This document shows positions 7,721 through 17,289 of a DNA stretch of 64,000 nt, one piece after another. The translations under genes and the position numbers were made by a program. The notes beneath the pieces are model-generated. The model ran no database searches. It was not told where the DNA came from and saw only the letters and a list, made by a program, of their open reading frames with translations. The stretch comes from Sphingobacteriales bacterium (GTDB taxonomy: Bacteria; Bacteroidota; Bacteroidia; Sphingobacteriales; Sphingobacteriaceae): positions 186,001 to 250,000 of the forward strand of contig JACXVB010000001.1 of assembly GCA_014763615.1 (NCBI GenBank), in the 5' to 3' direction. Every line of letters starts with the position of its first letter. The first letter of the stretch is position 1.

Positions 7721-10700
7721 ATGTCCTATAAAAAAATTAACAACCTTATAGGTTGGATCGCATTCTTAATTGCAACCACGGTTTATGTCTTAACATTAGA
7801 ACCATCAGCAAGTTACTGGGATTGCGGTGAGTTTATTTCGGCGGCTTATAAGCTTCAAATTGTGCATCAACCGGGCGCCCCTCTATTTTTAATGATTGGT
7901 AAAATATTTAGTTTGTTCGCTGGTGATCCACAACACGTAGCCTATTTCATTAACATTAGTTCTGCATTAGCGAGTGGTGCAACTATCCTGTTTCTTTTTT
8001 GGACAATTACAGCTTTAGGAAGAAAATTTGTATTAAAAGGAAAGGCAGAACTTTCTCAAACAGACATCCTATTGGTAATGGGTGCTGGCTTGGTAGGTGC
8101 TTTAGCTTATGCCTTCTCAGATTCTTTTTGGTTTTCAGCAGTGGAAGCAGAGGTTTACGCACAGTCATCTTTATCTACGGCTATTGTTTTTTGGGCAATT
8201 TTAAAATGGGAAGCACATGCAGACGAACCTTATGCAGATAGATGGATATTATTTATCGCTTATGTAATGGGTTTATCCATTGGAATTCACTTATTGAACT
8301 TATTGACCATCCCAGCTATGGCATTGGTTTATTATTTCAAAAGGACTAAAAAAACCAGTACTAAAGGGATATTTATATCTCTGTTGGTGGGGGTTGGCAT
8401 TTTAGGTTTCATCCAATACGGAATTATACAATACATGATTAAAATTGCCGCCAATTTCGATCTGTTATTTGTAAATACTTTTGGTTTTGGCTTTGGTTCT
8501 GGCGTTATATTCTTTGCCATTTTACTTGTAGGATTAACCATTTATTTAGTGCTTTATTCCATCAAAAAGAAAAAGCCATTACTCAATTTGGCCATGCTTT
8601 CTTTTGTCTTAATTTTATTTGGATACAGCACATTTGCCATGATTTTAATCAGAGCAGAAGCTAATCCTACTTTAAATAATAGTGATCCTGAGGATGCATT
8701 TTCTTTCTTAGGCTATCTGAACAGAGAACAATACGGAGATCGCCCCTTGCTTTATGGTCAATACTTTGATTCTAAACCCATCGAGAGTAAAGAAGAGGGT
8801 AATATTTACAGGAAAGGAAAAGACAAATATGAAATAGCCGGTAAAAAGCAATCTTATGTTTATGATAGAAATACCATCTTCCCAAGAATGTATGATGGTG
8901 ATGCAAACCATCCTGCATTATATAGAGAATGGATGAATTTGGGGCCACAAGAAAGCCCAACTTTTGGAAACAATTTAGGGTTCTTCGCTTCGTATCAAGT
9001 AGGTTTTATGTACATGCGTTATTTTTTATGGAATTTCGTGGGAAGGCAAGATGATACCCAAGGTTTCGGAAATTATACGGATGGTAATTGGATTAGTGGG
9101 ATTAAGTTTATTGATTCTTGGATTTACGGAAATCAGTCTGATTTACCGGAAAGCATCGTGAAAAACAAAGGATATAATAGAATGTATTTCTTGCCTTTAA
9201 TTTTAGGTTTAATAGGTGCATTTTGGCATTTTAAACATGATCAAAAAGATGCAGGATTTGTAGGTTTGTTATTTTTCTTTACGGGTTTGGCAATTGTAAT
9301 CTATTTAAATCAAACACCAAACCAGCCTAGAGAGCGAGATTATGCCTACGTCGGTTCGTTTTATGCCTTTGCCATTTGGATAGGTTTAGGTGTGTTTGCC
9401 GTTAGCAGTTGGATTCGAAAGGTGCTGACCCCAAAAACCGCCGCAATTCTGGCAACAGGAATTTGTTTGTTAGCTGCTCCAATTTTAATGGCTAGTCAAG
9501 AATATGATGATCATGATCGCTCTCATAAAACAACTGCAAGGGATTTTGCAAAAGATTACCTATCGAGCTGTGCTCCAAATGCCATCCTGTTTACTTATGG
9601 CGATAACGATACTTATCCGCTTTGGTATGTACAAGAAGTGGAGAATTTTAGACCCGATATCAGAATCGTAAACTTAAGTTTATTTGATACGGATTGGTAC
9701 ATCAACCAATTAAGAAAACCATTTAATCAATCTCAACCATTGCCAATGACGATGAATCCTGATGCTTATGTGGCAGGAAATAGAGATGTAATTTTTTATC
9801 AGGATTATAATTTAGAAGGGCCTCAGAAGTTAAGGGATATTTTTGAATTTGTTACTTCTAATAATCCGGAAGCAAAAGTTCAGTATCAAAGTGGAAGGTC
9901 AGAAAACTTCTTACCAACCAAGAACTTTAAGATGGCGGTTGATTCAAACCAAGTAATAGCTACCCATACTGTTCCGAAGGATAAGCAAAACAGAATAGTT
10001 TCTGAAATGCAGTGGAAGTTTAACGGTAATTATTTAACTAAAGGCCAATTAGCTTTTATGGATATCTTAGTTCATAATGATTGGAAAAGACCAATTTACT
10101 TTGCTTTCACAGTTCCTGGAAGTAATTTAATGGGATTAGATAAGTATTTATTTAACGAAGGTTTTGCACTTAGATTGATGCCGGTTGAGAAAACTGTGGT
10201 TGATAGTAGCAATGCTTTAGGCGATACAGATGAAGTAAATGCTGGTATCATGTATGATAACATGATGCATAAATTTGTTTGGGGAAACATTACTCACTCG
10301 CCTTATTTAGATCCTGAATCTGTAAAGATGGTTTTTCTATCGGTAAATAAATTTACCGAATTGGCTAAAAACTTGGTTTATGAGAATAAGTTAGATAGCG
10401 CAAGAGCAGTGATGAAGAAGTGTTTGGAAATCATTCCTATCAAGACTACTTACGATCCAAATTTTGCATTAGGCAAATATGAAATCATTTCCTTGCTTTA
10501 TAGATTGGGTATGATTGATCAAGCCAATGATTTAGTAAAACAAACTACGGATTTAGTAACCGAGGAATTAAATTTCCATTACAGCTTAATCCAAAATAAA
10601 GCAAATTTATCAAGTAGGGAAATTCAGCTAAATATGTTTGTGCTGAATCAATTTGCTGAGATGACGAAGAAATACGGGCAAGATAAGTTGTTTAAGATGG

Positions 10701-10747
10701 TTGATGCGAAGCTAAATGATTATGGAAAGAAATTTGGTTTTAACTAA
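7721..10747 (+). CDS. DUF2723 (TMEM260/GT117-type) multi-pass membrane glycosyltransferase-like protein
   Basis: A 1008-residue protein. Residues 1-320 form a GT-C-like membrane domain with about eight helices and the conserved DUF2723 opening LTLEPSASYWDCGEFISAA (residues 25-43), in which the acidic residues are candidate catalytic ones, followed by HQPGAPLFLMIGKIF. More helices follow at about 490-610, and then a soluble C-terminal domain with TYGDNDTYPLWYVQEV. Human TMEM260 of this family is a protein O-mannosyltransferase, and Bacteroidota glycosylate many exported proteins, so a role in glycosylating periplasmic or outer-membrane proteins from a lipid-linked sugar is a reasonable inference; the substrate cannot be read from sequence. 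It is monocistronic between tRNA-Gln and a strong terminator. Confidence 0.85.
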   Translation: MSYKKINNLIGWIAFLIATTVYVLTLEPSASYWDCGEFISAAYKLQIVHQPGAPLFLMIGKIFSLFAGDPQHVAYFINISSALASGATILFLFWTITALGRKFVLKGKAELSQTDILLVMGAGLVGALAYAFSDSFWFSAVEAEVYAQSSLSTAIVFWAILKWEAHADEPYADRWILFIAYVMGLSIGIHLLNLLTIPAMALVYYFKRTKKTSTKGIFISLLVGVGILGFIQYGIIQYMIKIAANFDLLFVNTFGFGFGSGVIFFAILLVGLTIYLVLYSIKKKKPLLNLAMLSFVLILFGYSTFAMILIRAEANPTLNNSDPEDAFSFLGYLNREQYGDRPLLYGQYFDSKPIESKEEGNIYRKGKDKYEIAGKKQSYVYDRNTIFPRMYDGDANHPALYREWMNLGPQESPTFGNNLGFFASYQVGFMYMRYFLWNFVGRQDDTQGFGNYTDGNWISGIKFIDSWIYGNQSDLPESIVKNKGYNRMYFLPLILGLIGAFWHFKHDQKDAGFVGLLFFFTGLAIVIYLNQTPNQPRERDYAYVGSFYAFAIWIGLGVFAVSSWIRKVLTPKTAAILATGICLLAAPILMASQEYDDHDRSHKTTARDFAKDYLSSCAPNAILFTYGDNDTYPLWYVQEVENFRPDIRIVNLSLFDTDWYINQLRKPFNQSQPLPMTMNPDAYVAGNRDVIFYQDYNLEGPQKLRDIFEFVTSNNPEAKVQYQSGRSENFLPTKNFKMAVDSNQVIATHTVPKDKQNRIVSEMQWKFNGNYLTKGQLAFMDILVHNDWKRPIYFAFTVPGSNLMGLDKYLFNEGFALRLMPVEKTVVDSSNALGDTDEVNAGIMYDNMMHKFVWGNITHSPYLDPESVKMVFLSVNKFTELAKNLVYENKLDSARAVMKKCLEIIPIKTTYDPNFALGKYEIISLLYRLGMIDQANDLVKQTTDLVTEELNFHYSLIQNKANLSSREIQLNMFVLNQFAEMTKKYGQDKLFKMVDAKLNDYGKKFGFN

Positions 10748-10769
10748 ATTTTAACCAAAATCAAATCAT

Positions 10770-10806
10770 AAAAAAAGCTTTCTGAATTTTCAGAAAGCTT
10801 TTTTTA
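10770..10806. terminator. Bidirectional terminator between the DUF2723 gene and accA
   Basis: A 15-bp stem (A-tract plus GCTTTCTGA, 10771-10785, with complement 10790-10804) and T-tracts on both strands, between convergent genes. Confidence 0.85.
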
Positions 10807-10825
10807 TAGGTGTTTTTTCAAGTAT

Positions 10826-11782
10826 TTAATCTTCTACCACAACACCCATTGCACAGAATTTGTCAATTCTTTCTGAGATAAGGGTTTCAATTTTTTTCTT
10901 TTTGAGTTCAGCTAAGTCGCTTAAAATTTTCTCTTTAACAATAGCACACATCGCTTCCGGATCTTGATGTGCTCCACCGAGAGGTTCTTTAATGATTCCG
11001 TCAATCAATTTGTTCTTAAACATATCATCAGCGGTAAGCTTTAAGCACTCCGCCGCTTTTTCTTTAAAATCCCAACTTCTCCATAAAATAGAAGAACAAG
11101 ACTCAGGAGAAATTACCGAATACCAAGTATGCGCTAGCATGTACACTCTATCGCCGATACCTATTCCTAGAGCACCGCCTGAAGCACCTTCTCCAACTAC
11201 CAAGCAAATAATAGGAACTTTGAGGACAGACATTTCTAAAAGATTTCTCGCAATGGCCTCACCTTGGCCTCTTTCTTCTGCCTCTAAGCCAGGATAAGCT
11301 CCAGGAGTATCAATAAAAGTAACCACGGGTTTATTGAATTTCTCTGCCAATTTCATCAAACGAAGTGCTTTGCGGTATCCCTCAGGGTTAGCCATACCAA
11401 AATTTCTATATTGACGCATTTTGGTATTTACTCCTTTTTGATGCCCGATGAACATCACTGTTTGTCCATTTATGCTACCAAAACCGCCCACAATAGCTTT
11501 ATCATCTTTAACGGTTCTATCACCATGCATTTCAATAAAATCATCGCAAATAGATTCAATGTATTGCAAAGTGTATGGTCGTTCTGGATGTCTCGAGATT
11601 TGAACTTGTTGCCATCCGTTTAGGTTTTCATAGATTTCTTTTTTGGTTTTTTCTATTTTTGCTTCTAATTCTTTCAAAGTAGCAGACATATCAACTTTAG
11701 TTTTTTCTGCCACTTGGGTTACTTTTTCTACCTGTTGCTGTAAATCTGCAATAGGTTTATCAAAGTCGAAAGATGTCTTCAT
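10826..11782 (-). CDS. accA: Acetyl-CoA carboxylase carboxyltransferase subunit alpha
   Basis: A 318-residue protein of the AccA family, almost the same length as the E. coli protein. It forms the carboxyltransferase with AccD and passes the carboxyl group from biotin to acetyl-CoA, giving malonyl-CoA for fatty acid synthesis. Visible features are the N-terminal coiled-coil helix (residues about 8-55), [15 protein letters not shown], the crotonase-fold oxyanion region [18 protein letters not shown], and [10 protein letters not shown]. The start is the ATG at 11782. AccD is not in the window, as is usual in Bacteroidota, where the subunits are scattered. Confidence 0.96.
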   Translation of the reverse strand: MKTSFDFDKPIADLQQQVEKVTQVAEKTKVDMSATLKELEAKIEKTKKEIYENLNGWQQVQISRHPERPYTLQYIESICDDFIEMHGDRTVKDDKAIVGGFGSINGQTVMFIGHQKGVNTKMRQYRNFGMANPEGYRKALRLMKLAEKFNKPVVTFIDTPGAYPGLEAEERGQGEAIARNLLEMSVLKVPIICLVVGEGASGGALGIGIGDRVYMLAHTWYSVISPESCSSILWRSWDFKEKAAECLKLTADDMFKNKLIDGIIKEPLGGAHQDPEAMCAIVKEKILSDLAELKKKKIETLISERIDKFCAMGVVVED

Positions 11783-11866
11783 ATCCTTATTATTTTTTTG
11801 AGTGGACTAAGTTATTGTTTATTGCTTGAAAAAGAAAATAACTTGTTTTTGAAAGTCTAAGAGAAC

Positions 11867-11896
11867 AAAAAAAGCCGGCTTTTTAGCCAGCTTTTT
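11867..11896 (-). terminator. Terminator of the PepSY-like gene
   Basis: An inverted repeat of the type AAAAAGC-C-GGCT / AGCC-A-GCTTTTT with one internal mismatch and flanking A/T tracts, about 20 bp after the stop at 11918 on the minus strand. Confidence 0.65.
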
Positions 11897-11917
11897 GCTT
11901 TGTTTTTAATCTGTTAA

Positions 11918-12412
11918 TTAGTTGATGCTTTCTATTTTAACCACTCTTAAATCAGATTTAGGAAAAACTATGGCAATTACATGCTCATTTCCTTTGCTTA
12001 AATCTAACCAAAAAGCGTTGGTGTCATCTTCCATTTCATAATCTGCTGGTCTTGAAATTACCTTTAAAATATTAGCTGTATCGTAATCAGCATAATCTTT
12101 TTTCAAAGTTTCTTGAGCTTGAGTAGGCAAGTCAGACACATTAGCTAATTGTGTAGCGACTAAAAACTTATTGCTTAAATTGTAAATAGCATAAGTAGTT
12201 TTTCCATTTAGGATAAAAGTAGCTTTTTGATAAGATGAGTTAATAGTCCAATTTACATCAGATGCTCTGTAAAAAGTGTAACCAAATTGTTGTAATACAC
12301 TAGAAGAAATTTTCTCTGAACCACCATCGTATTTAGCAATATTGGTATCCGCCTTTAATACTGTAGAAGCAGCGAAGAAAATAAATAGTGAAGAAATTAT
12401 TAGCTTTTTCAT
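11918..12412 (-). CDS. Secreted PepSY-like protein
   Basis: A 164-residue protein with a signal peptide (first about 21 residues, to VLKAD). The remainder shows a pattern familiar from PepSY-like / beta-lactamase-inhibitor-like proteins of Bacteroidota: VLQQFGYTFYRASDVNWT, then a two-strand segment around ATFILNGKTTYAIY, then LPTQAQETLKKDYADYDTA, a helix that usually reads L-P-x-x-v-x-x-x-i-x-x-x-Y-P-x-y. Such proteins are periplasmic or exported; their role is unknown. It is single, with its own terminator. Function cannot be stated. Confidence 0.6.
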   Translation of the reverse strand: MKKLIISSLFIFFAASTVLKADTNIAKYDGGSEKISSSVLQQFGYTFYRASDVNWTINSSYQKATFILNGKTTYAIYNLSNKFLVATQLANVSDLPTQAQETLKKDYADYDTANILKVISRPADYEMEDDTNAFWLDLSKGNEHVIAIVFPKSDLRVVKIESIN

Positions 12413-12549
12413 TTTGTTTCAATTTTAAATTATTTAATAAATTAATTACACAACAAAATTATTAAATAATTGAATATTTGATAAATTTTAATAATTTTTT
12501 ATAAAAATTTAATATCAAATAACCTTTTTTATAAAAAAATCAAATTAAC

Positions 12550-12570
12550 ATAGTGTATTAAGTACACTAT
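12550..12570. promoter_or_regulatory. Palindrome in the AT-rich gap, possible operator
   Basis: The 323-bp gap 12413-12735 has no coding potential and is very AT-rich. It holds ATAGTGTA-TTAAG-TACACTAT (8-bp arms) here, a weaker CCGTCA...TGACGG hairpin at 12635-12661, and a strong terminator at 12675-12721. The first palindrome is upstream of the PepSY-like gene (start 12412) and could be a regulator site; nothing identifies the regulator. Confidence 0.3.
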
Positions 12571-12674
12571 TTATTATTTTTTCATTTTTTTGCGCTGCTT
12601 AATATTTTCTGAGTGTTCAATTCGTACCTGGATTCCGTCAGTTCAGTGTCAGTTTTGACGGATAAACTCGTTTT

Positions 12675-12721
12675 AAAACAGAAAGCGCTCCCTGAATTTC
12701 AGGGAGCGCTTTCTGTTTTTG
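12675..12721 (-). terminator. Strong terminator of the amidohydrolase-aminopeptidase operon
   Basis: A perfect 22-bp inverted repeat (12675-12696 with 12698-12719) with a single unpaired centre base and A/T tracts at both ends, just after the stop at 12736 on the minus strand. Confidence 0.85.
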
Positions 12722-12735
12722 ATAAATCTTGAGGG

Positions 12736-15249
12736 TTATAAATGGGCAATTTCATCCAAGTTTTTTTGAATGTAATTAATTTGATTGTTTAACTGAACTT
12801 TTAATTGATCATCAGCTGATGCTAATTGAGTTTTCTTATTATTCATCACATTGGTTAGCATTACTTTCATGAATCGGTCTAAACCATACACTTTGTATTG
12901 TACGGCTAAGCCCTTTAACTCATCAACACCTTGTTTTACATAATCAGTATTGTTCACTTTCATCAGCATGGTAGCAAAACCATTTACTAATTGAAATTTA
13001 TTTTGAATACTGGCAGCTCCAAAAGCTTTAATCACATAAGGGAAATTAGCTTCATCACCATTGCTCATATAGATTTGCATAATGGCGGCAGCTAAATCAT
13101 TTTTACTGTCTTTTTCTAAACTCTTTGCTAAAGTTAGGGCTTCGGTTTCATCTAAATCTGCAATGGCATTTAAGGCTGCACCATCAATGGCGTAAGATGG
13201 ATTTTTTAAAGCATCTTTAAATAAAGACATATAGCTTTGATCTTTTAATCCGGCTAAAGCCTCGATAGCTGCAGCTCTAGCCAAAGTGTGGTCATCAGTT
13301 TTTGCTATTTTAATGATTTCAGGAAGCGCTTTTTTGCCCAAATCAGCATCATCTAATTTTAAAGCTTTTATAGCTTTAATGCGTAAACCATAGTAAGGAT
13401 CTTTTAAGGCAGAAAGTATAATTTCTTGAGCTTTTGCATCTTTCAAATCTTTTGCTGCGGCATTAATCGCTTCTAAACGATCTACATAAAGCTGCGCATT
13501 TTTGTATTGGAAAGCATACTCATCAATTGTATGATTATCTGTCTTGCGCATCAATAAAATTTTCTCAGCATCCACATTTACCAAATCAGGTTTTGAGCTT
13601 AGCGTAAATTTAACGGAGTCTGATTTTGAGCTCATCCAATAATTATGTCTTTCTTTTTTACCATTTACATAAACATCAATTTTCATGGGTAATTGGAAAG
13701 CATCTTCTTTTTGGGTTTGTTCTAAATAAACAGTTTCTGTTTTGCTGGCTTCATCCCATGTATAATTGATGGTTAAATTTGGATTTCCTGCACCGTAATA
13801 CCACTGATTAAAGAACCAATTTAAATCTTTACCGCTTACTTGTTCTAAGGCTAATCTTAATTGTTGCGCTTCTCCATTGCCTAAAGCATTTTGGGTGAGA
13901 TACAAGTTTAAGCCTTTGAAAAAGGCATCTTCACCTAAATAATGTCTCAACATATTTAAAATTCTGCCACCTTTTTGGTAAGAAACTACATCAAAAACGT
14001 CTTCCTTATCTTTATAATGAAAGCGGATTAAATCTTTGGTTTGAGCTGTTGGATCAGCCAAATAAGATTGCATGGCCTCATAATTATGTTCATCACCTGC
14101 ATCCTGACCTTCGGCGTGTTCTGCCCAAAGTGTTTCGCTAAAATCTGCGAAAGACTCATTCACGGAAATATTGCTCCAACTTTCTGCGGTAACATAATCT
14201 CCGAACCATTGGTGAAAAAGTTCATGGGCAATGGTAAATTCAGCTTCACCTCTACCATCCAACATTTCTCTTGGGGTTTGCTGCACATAATCGCCATGTA
14301 AAGTTGCGGTGGTATTTTCCATTGCGCCACTCACATAATCTCGCACCACAATTTGATCATACTTATTCCAAGGATAATCAATTCCCAATTTTTTGGAATA
14401 GAAATCAATCATGGCTGGAGTTTTCCCGAAAATCTGTTTAGCATAAGGTGCATAAGCTGGCTCTAAATAATAATCAACGGGTGTGTTTTTCCATTTATCA
14501 TGATAAATTTTAAAATCTCCAACCGCCATCATAAACAAATAAGGAGAATGTGGTTTATCCATTTTCCAAGTATCCGTTCTAGTGCCGTCTTTATTTATTT
14601 TTTTGCTGATTAAAGCACCATTAGATAAAGTGACGTACTTATTAGGCACTGTCATACTGATTTCTTCAGTAGTTTTTTGATTGGGATGATCGATGGTTGG
14701 AAACCAAACAGAAGATGCTTCTGTTTCACCTTGAGTCCATATTTGAACGGGTTTCCCTTTTACTGAACTATCCGGATTAATGAAATACAAACCTTTTGCA
14801 TTGCTAATGGCGGCACTACCTTTAGTTTTGAGTTCGTTTGGCTTTGAAGTGTAATCGATATAAATGGTATAGCTATCATTTCTGGTAAAGCTTTTCCCTA
14901 AATTTATTTTTAGTTGCAGGCTATCATATTGAAATTTTAGTGGCTCGGCTTTCCCGTTTTTTATCATAGCCACTTTATGAATATCCATTCCTTTAGCATT
15001 TAAAGTCAAAGAATCTGTAGCGTAAAAATGAGGTTTTAGCGTAATCCAAGCTTTACCATAGAGGTAACATTTGGCATAGTCAAATTTTACATCAAGTTTG
15101 GTGTTTACTAAGTCGTTGATTTTATCGGGTGTTGCCCGATAAATTTTTAAAGTTTGATCTGGAGTAGCATCTTGCTTTTGTGCAAAACTGTAAGTGCTTG
15201 CCAATACTAAAGCAGCAAGCAAGAATTTAGAATGATGAAGAAATTTCAT
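12736..15249 (-). CDS. Secreted M1 family zinc aminopeptidase with C-terminal HEAT-like repeats
   Basis: An 837-residue exported protein (signal peptide to about SFAQ, residue 23). The M1 exopeptidase motif GAMEN is at 308-312 and the zinc site HELFH at 342-346 is followed after 18 residues by Glu365 in NESFADF, the full HEXXH-18-E gluzincin site. The C-terminal 250 residues contain repeated helical pairs (for example DPYYGLRIKAIKAL and HTLARAAAIEALAGL) like HEAT repeats. It should remove N-terminal residues from peptides in the periplasm or outside. It lies 12 bp downstream of the secreted amidohydrolase on the same strand, so both are probably one operon for peptide degradation. A 22-bp hairpin terminator follows. 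Confidence 0.93.
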   Translation of the reverse strand: MKFLHHSKFLLAALVLASTYSFAQKQDATPDQTLKIYRATPDKINDLVNTKLDVKFDYAKCYLYGKAWITLKPHFYATDSLTLNAKGMDIHKVAMIKNGKAEPLKFQYDSLQLKINLGKSFTRNDSYTIYIDYTSKPNELKTKGSAAISNAKGLYFINPDSSVKGKPVQIWTQGETEASSVWFPTIDHPNQKTTEEISMTVPNKYVTLSNGALISKKINKDGTRTDTWKMDKPHSPYLFMMAVGDFKIYHDKWKNTPVDYYLEPAYAPYAKQIFGKTPAMIDFYSKKLGIDYPWNKYDQIVVRDYVSGAMENTTATLHGDYVQQTPREMLDGRGEAEFTIAHELFHQWFGDYVTAESWSNISVNESFADFSETLWAEHAEGQDAGDEHNYEAMQSYLADPTAQTKDLIRFHYKDKEDVFDVVSYQKGGRILNMLRHYLGEDAFFKGLNLYLTQNALGNGEAQQLRLALEQVSGKDLNWFFNQWYYGAGNPNLTINYTWDEASKTETVYLEQTQKEDAFQLPMKIDVYVNGKKERHNYWMSSKSDSVKFTLSSKPDLVNVDAEKILLMRKTDNHTIDEYAFQYKNAQLYVDRLEAINAAAKDLKDAKAQEIILSALKDPYYGLRIKAIKALKLDDADLGKKALPEIIKIAKTDDHTLARAAAIEALAGLKDQSYMSLFKDALKNPSYAIDGAALNAIADLDETEALTLAKSLEKDSKNDLAAAIMQIYMSNGDEANFPYVIKAFGAASIQNKFQLVNGFATMLMKVNNTDYVKQGVDELKGLAVQYKVYGLDRFMKVMLTNVMNNKKTQLASADDQLKVQLNNQINYIQKNLDEIAHL

Positions 15250-15261
15250 TGATTTTTGATT

Positions 15262-16551
15262 TTATTGTTTCACAGTTTGACCATCTTTCATTACAAAGGT
15301 TACATTTTGTAAGATGCTGATGTTCTTAATCGGATCACCATTAACAGCAATGATATCTGCTGTTTTGCCTTTGTCTATACTTCCCGCGATAGCGGTAATC
15401 CCTAATAAATCAGCGGCATTTTTGGTGGCAGCTTGTATAGCTTCCATGGGCGGCATTCCGGCTGCTGTCATGTAAACAAACTCTTTAGCATTTTTCCCAT
15501 GAGCATACACGCCAGCATCAGTACCAAAGGCAATTTTAACGCCCGCTTTGTAAGCTTTAGCAAAAGTATTTTGAATCATTGGGCCAATTTCAGAGGCTTT
15601 CTTTGCAATCACTGGGGGATAATAATCTTTAATTTTTGCAGAATCTGCTACTGATTTTCCTGCAATAATAGTAGGGATGTAATAAGTTCCGTATTGTTTA
15701 GCAAGCTGCATGCCTTCATCATCCATAAAAGTGCCATGTTCTATAGAAGATACCCCAGCTCTAATGGCTCTATTAATTCCTTCGGTACCATGGGCATGAC
15801 AAGCTACTTTCATTCCGTATTCTTTGGCAGTTTGAACAAAAGTTCTGATTTCTTCTTCTGTATATTGGGCGCCAGCTCCATCTTTACTTAAATCTAACAC
15901 ACCGCCTGTAGAAGCAATTTTGATTAAATCTGCACCTCTTTTAAATTGAATACGAACGGCTTTTCTAATTTCATCATCACCATCTGCTACACCATCTTCT
16001 AGTTTGGGTAAGCCATGATAAATCTTTTCAACCAAATCAAAACTTAAACCATTACTAGGGTCCATGTGTCCGCCGGTTGCTGAAATGGCTGTTCCTGCAG
16101 TGTAGATATGTGGACCAACCGTAATTCCTGCATTTACTGCATTTCTTAAAGAGATGTTTACGCCAGATCCGCCGCAATCTCTTACAGTAGTAAATCCGGC
16201 CATTAAAGTAGTTTTGGCGTATTTTGCAGCTCTGAAGGCTACATCAGCTTCGCTAGAAGTAAATTCTTCACGGAATGCGTCTTTACTGGTTTGGCTTTCT
16301 AGATGTACATGGCAGTCAATCAAACCAGGTAAAACAGTTTTGTCTTTGAGGTTGATGACATAATCTGATGCCGAGCCGCTTTGGTATCCCTTTACCACAT
16401 CTTCAATTTTATTTCCATTGATGATGACGGTCATTTCTGATAGGGTTTTGCCCGAGTTTACATCAATTAAATGTCCGCACTGCAAGTAGGTTTTTTGTGC
16501 GAAACAGTAACTGCTTCCAAACAAAGTAAGGAGGAGTAATATTCTTTTCAT
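15262..16551 (-). CDS. Secreted metal-dependent amidohydrolase (Xaa-Pro dipeptidase/imidazolonepropionase-like)
   Basis: A 429-residue protein with a signal peptide ending near CFAQ (residue 19). Amidohydrolase superfamily features are all present: HVH at residues 81-83 (GLIDCHVHLE), a central Lys in DLIKIASTGG that would be carboxylated to bridge two metals, HAHGTEGI and EHGTFMDDEG with the later histidine ligands, and GTDAG with the catalytic Asp. The closest characterised members of this subgroup hydrolyse C-terminal proline or other L-Xaa-L-Xaa dipeptides. Being secreted and paired with an M1 aminopeptidase 12 bp downstream, it probably finishes off short peptides. Substrate preference is inferred only from the subgroup. 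Confidence 0.88.
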   Translation of the reverse strand: MKRILLLLTLFGSSYCFAQKTYLQCGHLIDVNSGKTLSEMTVIINGNKIEDVVKGYQSGSASDYVINLKDKTVLPGLIDCHVHLESQTSKDAFREEFTSSEADVAFRAAKYAKTTLMAGFTTVRDCGGSGVNISLRNAVNAGITVGPHIYTAGTAISATGGHMDPSNGLSFDLVEKIYHGLPKLEDGVADGDDEIRKAVRIQFKRGADLIKIASTGGVLDLSKDGAGAQYTEEEIRTFVQTAKEYGMKVACHAHGTEGINRAIRAGVSSIEHGTFMDDEGMQLAKQYGTYYIPTIIAGKSVADSAKIKDYYPPVIAKKASEIGPMIQNTFAKAYKAGVKIAFGTDAGVYAHGKNAKEFVYMTAAGMPPMEAIQAATKNAADLLGITAIAGSIDKGKTADIIAVNGDPIKNISILQNVTFVMKDGQTVKQ

Positions 16552-16635
16552 CGTTTTAAAATTTAGAGAATCAAGATAGAAAAAAATATGCGTCGATGTT
16601 TGTAAATTTTTTAGGATGCTGAAAAATGAAAATAA

Positions 16636-16668
16636 AAAAACCGATTTGAATTTTCAAATCGGTTTTGT
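16636..16668 (-). terminator. Terminator of the bacilliredoxin gene
   Basis: A 13-bp perfect stem (AAAACCGATTTGA, 16637-16649, with complement 16654-16666) and a 4-base loop followed on the minus strand by T-rich sequence, 15 bp after the stop at 16683. Confidence 0.8.
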
Positions 16669-16682
16669 TTTATTTTCCATGT

Positions 16683-17093
16683 CTAGCAGAATTGCTCAAA
16701 AGCCCCAATTAAATTATCAGCAATCATTTGCGCAGGTCTGCCTTCTATTTGATGACGCTCTAATATGTGAACCAATTTACCATCTTTAAATAAAGCCATA
16801 GATGGTGAAGATGGAGGGTAAGGCAACATGTGGTTTCTTGCAGCATCAACCGCATCTTTTTCCATTCCTGCAAAAACGGTTACAATTTTATTAGGTTTTT
16901 TACCTTCTTGAACTGCAATTTTAGCAGCCGGGCGAGCATTTGCAGCGGCACAGCCACAAACAGAATTCACCACTACAAAAGTAGTTCCTTCACTTTCGAT
17001 GGCTTTTTTTACTTCATCTGCATTTTTTAATTCTTCAAATCCAACGCTGGTTAAATCGGTACGCATTGGAGCAACTAAATATTCTGGATACAT
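16683..17093 (-). CDS. Bacilliredoxin (BrxA/BrxB, YphP/YqiW family)
   Basis: A 136-residue thioredoxin-fold protein. The family's unusual CGC active site is at residues 46-48 (VNSVCGCAAANARPA), and the length matches Bacillus BrxA/BrxB. In Firmicutes these proteins remove bacillithiol from mixed disulfides; Bacteroidota homologues occur widely, and several members of this phylum are reported to make bacillithiol, so a low-molecular-weight thiol de-thiolation role is likely. No bshA/B/C gene is in the window. The gene is monocistronic, with its own terminator, and the upstream spacer (17100-17150) contains AGTTTAAAGT-like repeats. Confidence 0.9.
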   Translation of the reverse strand: MYPEYLVAPMRTDLTSVGFEELKNADEVKKAIESEGTTFVVVNSVCGCAAANARPAAKIAVQEGKKPNKIVTVFAGMEKDAVDAARNHMLPYPPSSPSMALFKDGKLVHILERHQIEGRPAQMIADNLIGAFEQFC

Positions 17094-17235
17094 TTCTTTA
17101 AGTTAAAAGTTTAAAGTAATACGTTGAAAGTATAAAATTCAACTTTGCAAAATTAATCTTTTATGTTTTGGTTGGCAATTGTGCGTATCAATGGTTTGTC
17201 ATAAATCATTCTTAACAATTCCATTACGCTAAGCA

Positions 17236-17267
17236 TTTGAATTTCATCAAGCTATCAGGTATCTTTG
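17236..17267 (+). promoter_or_regulatory. Promoter of ahcY
   Basis: TTTG (17236-17239), a 20-bp spacer, and TATCTTTG (17260-17267) match the Bacteroidota promoter exactly. The predicted start near 17273 leaves a leader of about 17 bases, too short for a riboswitch. Confidence 0.75.
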
Positions 17268-17289
17268 CAATTCACAAAAATTAAAAACT

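Noticed and set aside
17268-17289. SAH or SAM riboswitch ahead of ahcY
   Set aside because: The leader is about 17 bases long.
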